A stretch of DNA of 12,107 nt from WJLY01 sp964399265 (GTDB lineage: Bacteria > Joyebacterota > Joyebacteria > Joyebacterales > Joyebacteraceae). Under the pieces are notes generated by a model, which worked only from the letters and a program-made list of their open reading frames with translations, did no database searches and was not told where the DNA came from. The stretch lies in assembly GCA_964399265.1 (NCBI GenBank), contig CAYNQF010000074.1:1-12107 (forward strand). The letters are read 5' to 3'. The position numbers and the translations under genes were made by a program. Positions 1-7,359 of the stretch are shown in pieces. How positions within the stretch are numbered: the first letter of the stretch is position 1; each line of letters begins with the position of its first letter.

Positions 1-42
1 AACGGCGCCATGATCTGCATGACATGCATCGGGGTGGCGTGA
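1..42 (+). CDS. C-terminal end of a small CxxC-tail protein (CD1871A-like), partial
   Basis: Frame 1 is open from the window edge to a TGA at 40-42 and gives a 13-residue tail, NGAMICMTCIGVA. The closing pattern, C-x-x-C-I-G plus one or two small residues and stop, resembles the C-terminus of the very small CD1871A-type CXXC proteins, which as I recall end in a CxxCIG(I/L)G tail and occur beside 4Fe-4S membrane proteins. The next gene is exactly such a membrane 4Fe-4S protein, starting 19 bases downstream, so context agrees. The two cysteines could be a redox pair or metal ligands. Only 13 residues are visible, so both the family and the full length are uncertain; it could equally be the end of a longer protein. 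Confidence 0.5.
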   Translation, partial: NGAMICMTCIGVA

Positions 43-61
43 CGGGAGGCGGTACCTCACT

Positions 62-982
62 TTGAGAAGGCGCATCGTCCAGTTCATTGCCCTGATCGCC
101 ACGAACTCGTACGTCAAGTCGATTCCCACCGCGAGCTTCTATCAGGGCAATCTGAAGGGCGTCTGCGTTCCGGTTCTCAACTGCTACGCGTGTCCTTTGG
201 CCTGGGGCTCGTGTCCGATAGGAACTCTGCAGCACTTCATCATCGTCCGGGCGCTGCCGTTCTACCTCATCGGCGTGCTCGGCGTCATCGGGATCTTCGT
301 CGGACGCTGGCCATGCGGGTGGCTGTGCCCGTTCGGATGGCTGCAGGAACTCCTGCACAAGATCCCCTCTCCGAAGTTCACAGCGCCGGATTGGCTCAGG
401 CACGCCAAGTACGTCTTTCTGTTCCTCGTCGTGGGGCTCGTCGCCTGGCTTACGTACGAGCCGTGGTTCTGCAAGATGTGCCCCGCTGGGACGCTGGAGG
501 CGGGACTGCCATGGCTCTGGTGGCACGCAAGGGGTTCCGTGTTCGCCGACGGGATGAACTTCACGACCGGGACATTCGGTCTGAAGATGGTGCTCCTGGG
601 GGCCTTTGTCGTGTTCGCGATCATGATGCGCCGGCCATTCTGCAGATTCGTCTGTCCCCTGGGCGCGTTCCTGGGCGCGATGAACAAGGTGAGCCTTCTT
701 CAGCTGGACTACGACCTCAGTGGTTGCAGGATAGCGTCCGCGAGAGGCTCGAACATCGAGAACTGCGTGACCTGCAAGCACTGCTCTCGCGACTGCCCCA
801 TGGATCTCAAGGTGCCGGAGCAACGGGGGAGCGTTGACTGCATACGCTGCATGAACTGCACGAGGGACGGCTCGGTCCTGTGGAGGTTCCGACTCGGACC
901 CGCCCGCAACGGGACCGGCAACAAGGCGGCCGCGCCGACATCAAAGGGAGACGCGGCAGCAGAGCCTCGGGCGCACGCCTGA
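62..982 (+). CDS. membrane-bound 4Fe-4S polyferredoxin, NapH/CcoG-type
   Basis: This is a 306-residue inner-membrane iron-sulfur protein of the Fer4_5 type, which generally passes electrons between a membrane donor and an exported or membrane redox partner. The N-terminal part has the typical VCVPxLNCYxCP..GSCPIG pattern (C35, C41, C44, C51). It is followed by CGWLCP (85-90), CKMCP (137-141) and CRFVCP (194-199), and then a soluble ferredoxin-like segment with C235, C238, C241, C245P and C260, C263, C266. Hydrophobic stretches at about 5-17, 60-80, 115-131 and 172-190 are likely membrane segments. The fourth cysteine of the last motif is a glycine (G270); C222 might replace it. The tail from 281 is Ala/Gly-rich and probably disordered. 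The start is TTG at 62, preceded by GGGAGG (44-49); no ATG or GTG lies between the upstream in-frame stop at 20-22 and this codon. The electron partner cannot be told from the sequence. Confidence 0.87.
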   Translation: MRRRIVQFIALIATNSYVKSIPTASFYQGNLKGVCVPVLNCYACPLAWGSCPIGTLQHFIIVRALPFYLIGVLGVIGIFVGRWPCGWLCPFGWLQELLHKIPSPKFTAPDWLRHAKYVFLFLVVGLVAWLTYEPWFCKMCPAGTLEAGLPWLWWHARGSVFADGMNFTTGTFGLKMVLLGAFVVFAIMMRRPFCRFVCPLGAFLGAMNKVSLLQLDYDLSGCRIASARGSNIENCVTCKHCSRDCPMDLKVPEQRGSVDCIRCMNCTRDGSVLWRFRLGPARNGTGNKAAAPTSKGDAAAEPRAHA

Positions 983-1013
983 GTCTCAGAACGTCAGCCC
1001 AAGGGGGCAACAG

Positions 1014-1808
1014 ATGGAACCCGCCACCGACATGACCGATTGGCTGGTGGAGCGCCTGGGCCGGTCCAGGGGACTGACCATCCTCACGGGCTCGGGGGTG
1101 TCGCACGAGAGCGGCGTTCCGACCTTCCGCGGCAAGGATGCATTCTGGGAGAAGCATCGCGTCGAGGAACTCGCTACATGGCAGGCCTTCGAGGCGCATC
1201 CCGAACTCGTGTGGAGGTGGTACGACTACCGCCGCAGGGGCGTGGCGGAGGCGCAGCCGAACGGGGCGCACTTCGCCATCGCGCGGCTCGAGCCGGCGTT
1301 CGATGCGTTCGTCCTCATCACGCAGAACGTGGACGGCCTCCACAGGCGCGCGGGAAGCACCGATCCTCTCGAGCTGCACGGCAACATATGGAGAGCGCGG
1401 TGCACCCGAGAGCACACCACGACCGACCTGCTCGACTGCCCGCTCAGGGAACTCCCTCCGCGCTGCGAGAAGTGCGGCGCGTTGCTCCGGCCGGACGTGG
1501 TGTGGTTCGGGGAACCGCTCCCGCCGGACGAGTACGAGCGCGCGTACGAGGCGGCCAGGAACTGCGACGCGATGCTCGTGGTCGGGACATCCGCAATGGT
1601 TCGTCCCGCGGCGTCGTTGCCTCTCGTGGCCAAGCACAACGGGGCCATGGTGGTGGAGATCAACGTCAGTTTCACGCCCATCTCCGCTCTCATCGACGCC
1701 ACGCTCCTGGGCAGGGCCGGAGACATCCTGCCCGAACTGGCGGACCGCGTCCTGGCACTGGGAGCGACCGGAGCCGCCAGGGCGCCGAGCCGGGTGCATG
1801 TCCGGTAG
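1014..1808 (+). CDS. cobB: NAD-dependent protein deacylase, sirtuin class III (CobB/SIRT5-like)
   Basis: This 264-residue cytoplasmic sirtuin removes acyl groups from lysines, using NAD+ and yielding O-acyl-ADP-ribose and nicotinamide. Visible family motifs are the NAD loop GSGVSHESGVPTFRG (26-40), TQNVDGLH (103-110), catalytic H122 in LHG, GTS (191-193) and EIN (215-217). Y70 and R73 (YxxR) match the pair that recognises the succinyl/malonyl carboxylate in SIRT5 and E. coli CobB, which points to desuccinylase/demalonylase activity. The zinc site appears reduced: C130, C151 and C154 are present, but the usual partner of C130 is not, although H134 or C142 could serve; E. coli CobB is also atypical here. 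The NAD loop has GSG where GAG is usual. The ATG at 1014 follows AAGGGGG (1001-1007) at good spacing, and the gene begins 31 bases after the ferredoxin gene, so the two may be co-transcribed. Confidence 0.92.
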   Translation: MEPATDMTDWLVERLGRSRGLTILTGSGVSHESGVPTFRGKDAFWEKHRVEELATWQAFEAHPELVWRWYDYRRRGVAEAQPNGAHFAIARLEPAFDAFVLITQNVDGLHRRAGSTDPLELHGNIWRARCTREHTTTDLLDCPLRELPPRCEKCGALLRPDVVWFGEPLPPDEYERAYEAARNCDAMLVVGTSAMVRPAASLPLVAKHNGAMVVEINVSFTPISALIDATLLGRAGDILPELADRVLALGATGAARAPSRVHVR

Positions 1809-1852
1809 TGTCCGGGCCCCCGCCGGGCCGCGCATGCAGGAGCTTGACCGGA

Positions 1853-1882
1853 TTCACGCCCTCTGATAGCTTCGTGTATGAT
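1853..1882 (+). promoter_or_regulatory. possible sigma-70-like promoter for the envelope cassette
   Basis: TTCACG (1853-1858) and TATGAT (1877-1882) are separated by 18 bases and lie in the only sizeable gap upstream of the large secreted protein. TATGAT differs from TATAAT at one position; TTCACG matches TTGACA at four of six. A better -35-like TTGACC at 1844-1849 is 27 bases from TATGAT and so badly spaced. The prediction assumes an ordinary sigma-70 consensus, which may not hold in this lineage. Confidence 0.35.
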
Positions 1883-1889
1883 TCTCGGC

Positions 1890-2006
1890 AGAACTTCAGA
1901 CTAAACCGAGGACGGCGCAACCGTTCGGGCGAGAGGCCCCTGCGGGCGACCGTTCATGTATTGCGCAGGTGGCCCCCACAGGGGGTCCCGCGCCTCTCCA
2001 GGAAGG
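1890..2006 (+). promoter_or_regulatory. GC-rich structured 5' leader with possible pseudoknot
   Basis: The leader between the putative promoter and the large gene contains several perfect pairings: GCGCAA (1915-1920) with TTGCGC (1961-1966); GCCC (1936-1939) with GGGC (1944-1947); a seven-pair hairpin at 1971-1987 (GGCCCCC, loop ACA, GGGGGTC, one G-T pair); and GAGAGGC (1931-1937) with GCCTCTC (1992-1998). The first and last helices cross, so they form a pseudoknot or exclude each other. The last helix ends two bases before the ribosome binding site AGGAAGG (2000-2006). ACCGTTC occurs twice (1920-1926, 1949-1955). I recognise no known riboswitch class. Short complementary segments are common in GC-rich DNA, so a regulatory role is a hypothesis. 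Confidence 0.35.
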
Positions 2007-2010
2007 CCCG

Positions 2011-5000
2011 ATGCGAAGATACCTGCCTGTTCTGACGCTGCTCGCTATCCTGGTTCTTGTGAGCGGCGCTTCCTCCAAGACATACAACACGCCCACGATA
2101 GACGGCCACGTGCAGATCAGCGCCAGCGACTGGGACGCGGACGAGCTTGGGGTGGACGACCCTTCCAATGACGGTCGGTATCCGAGTGACCCGGAGGTGG
2201 ACGACCTCTACGTGACCTGGGATGCCGACAATGTCTATGTCGGCATCAAGACGGTGCGCCAGCCCGGTCAGTACGGCAACGGTTACGTCGTCTTTATCGA
2301 CACGGATGGGCAGAATGGGATGACGGGCGCCACCGACTTCACGAACTCCACCTTCTATCCGCGTCACATCACATTCAGCACGATGGGGGCCGACGTCGTG
2401 GGCGGGGCGTGGGGCAGCCAGAATTCGTTCCCCACCACGATGGAATTCAAGCACTGCGACGACCCTACTCATCCGACCGACCTGACGGGTGCGACGTCGG
2501 CGGGCAATCCCGGGTTTCTGCAGATGGAGTTCGGGATTCCGTGGAACCAGCTCTACGAGCTGGGGGACGGCGTCGTCCCCGCGGGCACGAAGATGCGGTT
2601 CATCGTTGTCGTGGTCGGCGGAGACAACTCGGGCGCCTACGACGCCCTGCCGACGTCGAGCACCGGCATCGAGTCGAACCCCGCCACCGTGTGGGACGCC
2701 TACACCAACCTGGACAACTACTACGAGGTCACGGTCGATGCCGACGGCGACGGCGTTCCCGATCAGGGTTTTCCGTCCGGCGGGTCGTTCTCCGGCACGG
2801 TGACGCTCGACGATCCCACAGACGACCAGACCAGGGTCACGGTCTCCGCTTACCTGAACGGTGAACTTCAGGGGTCCGACGAGACCGCCGCGGGCGGCGG
2901 GGACTACACGATTGGCCGGTTGCCCGACGGCGACTATGAGGTCGTGGCCACCGCGCACACGTATCTGGATTCCACGCTGTACGCGGCGATCGAGAACGAG
3001 TCCGATGTGACGGGCCTGGACTTCACGCTGCAGCGAGTGAACGGGGCAATCGAGGGTCAGGTGGCCGTCACGGGCGGACCGCCGACCGACGTCACCATCA
3101 CGGCGTACGATGCGACGACGGGGGGTGTCGCTGGCGACGGTCCACAGACCGTCACGGGAGGCAGCGGGTCCTTCCGCATCAGCACCGTGCTGGATGGGAC
3201 CTACCGCGTGGAGGCCACCGGCAAAGGGTACGTCGAGCAGATGGCCCGGGCCACCGTGGCCGACGAGGACACCGCCGACGTCGGAGCGCTTACGCTGCCT
3301 TCGGTCGTCGCGACGAAGTACTCGTTCGTCGACCTGGAAGGTTCCACGGTCCTCGGCGTCGGTACCACCGTCAGCATTCCCGACAGCTCCGTGTATTATT
3401 ACGCCGAGGCATGGGTCCAGCCGCGTGACGATGACGATCGCGTTGCCTACTGGGACCATGCGGCTCAGGACAGCGTCCACCTCTCGGCGACGAAGCTCGA
3501 TCCGTCCTATCCGCCGAGTGGCGACATCGTGTTCGCCGGGACCGACAGCGTCGCGATCCCGGGCTCCGTGATCACATCGGCCATGTTCGACGACGGCCGG
3601 GCGCCGTTCCTCGTGGCGGGGGACGAGATAGAGGTACTGCGAGTGCTGGCCGCCGGAAGCGGCCTGAGCGGCCTGCTCGAGGTGGGGATAGCACCGCCCG
3701 CGCCCACGAAGCTCGAACTCACAACCGACGCCGACGTGATAGACGTCGGTACGGGCGTGGCGCGCATCACGGGACAGCTCAAGGACGCGGCGGACAACGA
3801 CACGAGGATCGCGGGTGTTCTGGTCTCCATGCTGCGTACGGGAGCCGGGGGTCAGTTCCGGCCGAGCACCGTCGAGACCGACGCGAACGGCAGGTTCGAA
3901 CTCGAGTTCACGGGGACAGTGGCGGGTACGACGTACGTCTCCGCCACGATCGACCAGGCCTCCCCCTACTCCGCGATCGATATTGACCAGATCACGATCG
4001 TGCTCATGGCAGGCTCGGCGTCCTCGGTGACGCTCAAGGCCAACCCCGCCGCCCTGCGCGCCGGTGAGAGCGGCGAGATCGAGGCGGCGGTAGTGGACGC
4101 CTACGGCAATCCGGTCGCGATGTCCGGACTCTCGATAGCCCTCACGGCCTATCCGGACGGTCTGTTCACCTCGTTCGAGACGCCGGTAGTCACGGGCGCC
4201 GACGGAACCGCGAGTTCGTCCGTTACGGCCGGATCGACCTACGGCGTGGTGGAGGTGAGCGGCGCCGCGGGATCACTCGCCGTTGGGACGATCTTCGTCC
4301 CGATCGATGCGACCATTGTGGCGGTCGACGAGACCGCGCCCGAGTCCGACCCGGCTCACAACAGCGACGCGGGAGTCGACCTCACGATAATGCGAGCGAC
4401 GTCGGATGCGGAGACGCTCCAGGTCACTCTGGACTTCGTATCCGACTGGGACGGCGTGCACCTGATGCTCGAGCTGGAGTCTCACCACGATGCCGCGGGC
4501 GGCACGTCGGACCCCTTCGGGTTCCCGGTCAACTACGGCCAGCCACTGCTGCCCGACTACGTGTTCACGTACAAGTACGCGGCCGGGGACTACGCCGACC
4601 TGAGACGCTTCAATGCCGGCCAGTGGGAGCACTACAACTTCGTCACCAAGACGTGGCAGATCGGTTACACGCCCGAGGTCAACGCAGTAGCGTACGGCTA
4701 CATCGTCCGCGATCAGGAGAAGGTCATCTTCCGCACGCCGTTCTCGGCGCTGGAAACCGCCTTCGGCGACACGGTTCGCCTCGAGGCTTACGTCACTCAG
4801 GAGACCGAGGGACAGAAGCGCACCGCCCTCGACTCCGTGCCGCAGGACAACACGCTCGACATGGATCCCGCGACGGGCGAGTGGTGGGAGAACGCCACGA
4901 ACCCCGTGACTCTGGTCAACTGGGCCGTGCACGAGATACTCGTGCCCGGTGAGCCGCCCGAACTCACTGGCGGCACGGCGGACCCGTCGACCGCGCAGCC

Positions 5001-7344
5001 CGGCGACCTGGTCACGTACAGCGTGGACGTCGCCGACGCCGGCGCCGGTATCGGAGACGTCTTCATCAATCTCTCGAGCATCGGCGGGCCGTCCTTCCTC
5101 CGTATGATGGACGACGGACGCGCGCCCGACGGACGCGCCGCCGACGGCGTGTACTCGGCCGCCGACACGCTCAGGGCCGGCGCCGCGAACGGCGACCACA
5201 CGGTGACCGTCACGGCCAGGGATGCCTCGAACGTCTCCGAGTCGACTCTGGACATCACGGTCAACGTGGACAATCCGCCCGTGCCGCTTCGTCAGTTCGA
5301 CGATCCGGTCGGCGACGACCACGGACCGGACCAGACCTCGGGTGACGGCACCCCTGTCGCGGGGCTCTACTACTTCTACCCGACCAACTACGTGTTCCTG
5401 CCCGGTTCGTTCGACCTCACGAAGGTCGAGCTGTTCGCCGACGGGGACCAGATCGTCTTCCGCGTCTCCATCGACGATCTGGCGAACGCGGACGACCCCG
5501 GCTCTGCCGACTGGGGAGCGCCCCAGCCGAGCGAGCAGACGTGCGATAACCCGTACCGGACCGACCTGAACCTCCAGAAGATCGACATCTACATCGACGC
5601 CAAGGAGGGCGAGGGCGCGACCAGCGGGTTCCCGAACCGGTACATGGACATAGCCACCGTCGACGCCTGGGACTACGGCATCGCCGTAGAGGGATGGGGC
5701 AAGTGGTTCGTCAAGTCGAACGGTGAGAACTCGATCGCCAGCTGGACGCTCTACAAGAACGACAGCGAGATCAGCATGTGCGACGACTACGAGGTGAACT
5801 ACGTCGACATTCGAGTCGACAGGGCTCTCTTCGGCGACGATCTCGACGACCAGAACGAGAACCTGGCGTACTGGGACATCATCGTCGCCATGTCGTCCCA
5901 CGACGGCGACTCGAACGACGACAACCTCGGCTCCATCCGCTGGGTGAACGCCAACACCAGCGAGTGGCAGATCGGCGGCGGGCTGGACAGCCAGGGAGGA
6001 CGCGACCGCGACGCGAACATCATGGACCTCGCCATGTCACCCGGTGAGGGACACGAGCCGGGCAGAACGCAGCAGGAGATGCTCGACTACACGACCGAGG
6101 AGGCGCGGCTGCGTTTCGACGAGAACAAGGTCGCCTGCGTCGTCGAGGCCAGCTTCGCGGTCGACACGTCTCCGCCCGTCATCAGGGCCCTGAAGTCGGA
6201 CCCGGACGTCGAACACATTCCGTGGGTGGCTCTCGACGGAGCGCCCGCGGTCTTCTGGACGACGATCACGGACGTGAACAACGTCGATGAGGCGATGTTC
6301 TACTGGTATCCCGTGGGCCTGCCGGCGTCGCTCGACTCGGTCCGGATGGTGAACCTCACGGGCGACATATGGGGGGGCGACGTCTCGCGAGAGGACATCG
6401 TCGCGCATACGAACGTCGTCGACCAGGTCAAGACGGGGCCTAGCCGCGTCATCCTGGGCGCCATGAGGGCCGTCGACGGGTCTCCCAACCACAACGCCAT
6501 CAAGACGGTCTTCAAGGAGATCGCGCTGCCGGAGCCATGGGCCGCGGAGCAGCGTATCGCCCGCATCGACACCATGTTCGTCGCGGGCCAGGATTACACC
6601 GGGGTCTTTCAGGACGGAACGGTGCTCGTTCTCGAGCCCGGTCAATCCGTTCCAGAGGACGGTCTGGACGCGCTCCTGATCCCCGTCGCCGAGAGCCTGG
6701 TCGATCTCAGCAACATCCGGAGCGACATGTCGTTCGTCGGCGTCGCGAGGGACATCACACTTCAGTCGTCCGACAGAAGCGATGTCGCTCTCACGGTCCC
6801 TGCGTGGCTTGTCATGCACTACCCGCAGTACGATGTGGGCGGACTGAACGAGAACGCCTTCGGTATCTTCGAGTGGAACGACAGCACGGAGAGATGGATC
6901 GCGAGGGGCGGAGGCCAGAGCCGAAGGAACAACACGGTGACGTGCGTCGGGCTGGAGCGGCTCGGCTTCTTCGGTCTGTTCGAGTGGGACGCGCTCGACG
7001 CCGGCGGAAGCAGCGGTCTGACGGGAGTGCTGGCCGAGCCCAACCCGTTCTCTCCCAACGGCGACGGCCTGTACGACGACATGGTCGTAACGTTCTATCT
7101 CGGCAGGGACGCCGACTACGTGAACATAGAGTTCTACGATCTCGCGGGCGTTCTGGCGAGGCGGCTCGTCTTCCAGGACCCGACCAACTACACGGGACGC
7201 ACCCCGGCGCAGGTCGTATGGGATGGGACCGACATGAACGGCAACGTCGTGCCGTACGGCATCTATGTCATGCGCGTCGAGGCGAGGTTCAAGACGGAGC
7301 CGCTTTTCGAGCGTGTCAACAGGCCCGTCGCGATCATCAAGTAG
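2011..7344 (+). CDS. large secreted modular protein with CBM9/DOMON-like and Glucodextran_C-type domains and FlgD-Ig/T9SS-like C-terminus
   Basis: This 1777-residue protein is probably displayed on the cell surface or released. Order of parts: signal peptide 1 to about 25; CBM9/DOMON-like beta-sandwich about 25-242; calcium-loop-like linker DADGDGVPD (243-251); two carboxypeptidase-regulatory-like domains (about 258-343, 346-430); a less clear segment 431-565; two invasin/Big_1-like Ig domains (565-667, 668-770); a second DOMON-like region 771-977; an Ig-like domain with DDGRAPDGRAADGVY (982-1088); a Glucodextran_C-type domain 1091-1385, marked by DPVGDDHGPD and YFYPTNYVFLPGSFDLT; an Ig-like domain 1388-1510; a ZU5-like beta domain about 1531-1660; and a FlgD-Ig/T9SS-like end (1676-1777) with EPNPFSPNGDGLYDD, VWDGTDMNGNVVPYGIYVMR and final PVAIIK. 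I see no catalytic domain. Glucodextran_C modules are known from glucodextranases and amylopullulanases, so alpha-glucan binding is the best guess. ATG 2011 is chosen over in-frame GTG 1969 because it starts the signal peptide and follows AGGAAGG (2000-2006). Confidence 0.85.
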   Translation: MRRYLPVLTLLAILVLVSGASSKTYNTPTIDGHVQISASDWDADELGVDDPSNDGRYPSDPEVDDLYVTWDADNVYVGIKTVRQPGQYGNGYVVFIDTDGQNGMTGATDFTNSTFYPRHITFSTMGADVVGGAWGSQNSFPTTMEFKHCDDPTHPTDLTGATSAGNPGFLQMEFGIPWNQLYELGDGVVPAGTKMRFIVVVVGGDNSGAYDALPTSSTGIESNPATVWDAYTNLDNYYEVTVDADGDGVPDQGFPSGGSFSGTVTLDDPTDDQTRVTVSAYLNGELQGSDETAAGGGDYTIGRLPDGDYEVVATAHTYLDSTLYAAIENESDVTGLDFTLQRVNGAIEGQVAVTGGPPTDVTITAYDATTGGVAGDGPQTVTGGSGSFRISTVLDGTYRVEATGKGYVEQMARATVADEDTADVGALTLPSVVATKYSFVDLEGSTVLGVGTTVSIPDSSVYYYAEAWVQPRDDDDRVAYWDHAAQDSVHLSATKLDPSYPPSGDIVFAGTDSVAIPGSVITSAMFDDGRAPFLVAGDEIEVLRVLAAGSGLSGLLEVGIAPPAPTKLELTTDADVIDVGTGVARITGQLKDAADNDTRIAGVLVSMLRTGAGGQFRPSTVETDANGRFELEFTGTVAGTTYVSATIDQASPYSAIDIDQITIVLMAGSASSVTLKANPAALRAGESGEIEAAVVDAYGNPVAMSGLSIALTAYPDGLFTSFETPVVTGADGTASSSVTAGSTYGVVEVSGAAGSLAVGTIFVPIDATIVAVDETAPESDPAHNSDAGVDLTIMRATSDAETLQVTLDFVSDWDGVHLMLELESHHDAAGGTSDPFGFPVNYGQPLLPDYVFTYKYAAGDYADLRRFNAGQWEHYNFVTKTWQIGYTPEVNAVAYGYIVRDQEKVIFRTPFSALETAFGDTVRLEAYVTQETEGQKRTALDSVPQDNTLDMDPATGEWWENATNPVTLVNWAVHEILVPGEPPELTGGTADPSTAQPGDLVTYSVDVADAGAGIGDVFINLSSIGGPSFLRMMDDGRAPDGRAADGVYSAADTLRAGAANGDHTVTVTARDASNVSESTLDITVNVDNPPVPLRQFDDPVGDDHGPDQTSGDGTPVAGLYYFYPTNYVFLPGSFDLTKVELFADGDQIVFRVSIDDLANADDPGSADWGAPQPSEQTCDNPYRTDLNLQKIDIYIDAKEGEGATSGFPNRYMDIATVDAWDYGIAVEGWGKWFVKSNGENSIASWTLYKNDSEISMCDDYEVNYVDIRVDRALFGDDLDDQNENLAYWDIIVAMSSHDGDSNDDNLGSIRWVNANTSEWQIGGGLDSQGGRDRDANIMDLAMSPGEGHEPGRTQQEMLDYTTEEARLRFDENKVACVVEASFAVDTSPPVIRALKSDPDVEHIPWVALDGAPAVFWTTITDVNNVDEAMFYWYPVGLPASLDSVRMVNLTGDIWGGDVSREDIVAHTNVVDQVKTGPSRVILGAMRAVDGSPNHNAIKTVFKEIALPEPWAAEQRIARIDTMFVAGQDYTGVFQDGTVLVLEPGQSVPEDGLDALLIPVAESLVDLSNIRSDMSFVGVARDITLQSSDRSDVALTVPAWLVMHYPQYDVGGLNENAFGIFEWNDSTERWIARGGGQSRRNNTVTCVGLERLGFFGLFEWDALDAGGSSGLTGVLAEPNPFSPNGDGLYDDMVVTFYLGRDADYVNIEFYDLAGVLARRLVFQDPTNYTGRTPAQVVWDGTDMNGNVVPYGIYVMRVEARFKTEPLFERVNRPVAIIK

Positions 7345-7359
7345 CAGAGGACGGACACT

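Noticed and set aside
1799..1815. Direct repeat of TGTCCGG (1799-1805 and 1809-1815)
   Set aside because: Two seven-base copies across a stop codon are too short to imply an operator or attachment site.
1814..1830. GGCCC/GGGCC hairpin after the sirtuin gene as a terminator
   Set aside because: The stem is only five pairs (1815-1819 with 1825-1829) with no T-run; such pairings are expected by chance in GC-rich sequence.
807..1835. 342-codon minus-strand frame opposite the sirtuin gene
   Set aside because: The plus strand carries a complete, motif-rich sirtuin here; the reverse frame has low-complexity Arg/Pro content and no recognisable domain.
1969..2010. In-frame GTG extension of the large secreted protein
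   Set aside because: It would add 14 residues in front of a clear signal peptide, lies inside the predicted hairpin region, and has no suitable ribosome binding site; ATG 2011 has AGGAAGG four bases upstream.
1954..3480. 508-codon open frame on the minus strand
   Set aside because: It lies wholly opposite the leader and the start of the large secreted gene, is rich in Arg/Val/Gly/His as expected from reading high-GC codons backwards, and shows no family motif. The same holds for the minus-strand frames at 4273-5901, 6037-7860, 8948-10666 and 11141-12085.
3583..5136. Repeated DDGRAP motif in the large protein as a sign of recent internal duplication
   Set aside because: The flanking residues of the two copies (around protein residues 527 and 1034) differ; the second belongs to a common DDG...D...AGDG-type Ig motif, so chance or shared fold explains it better.
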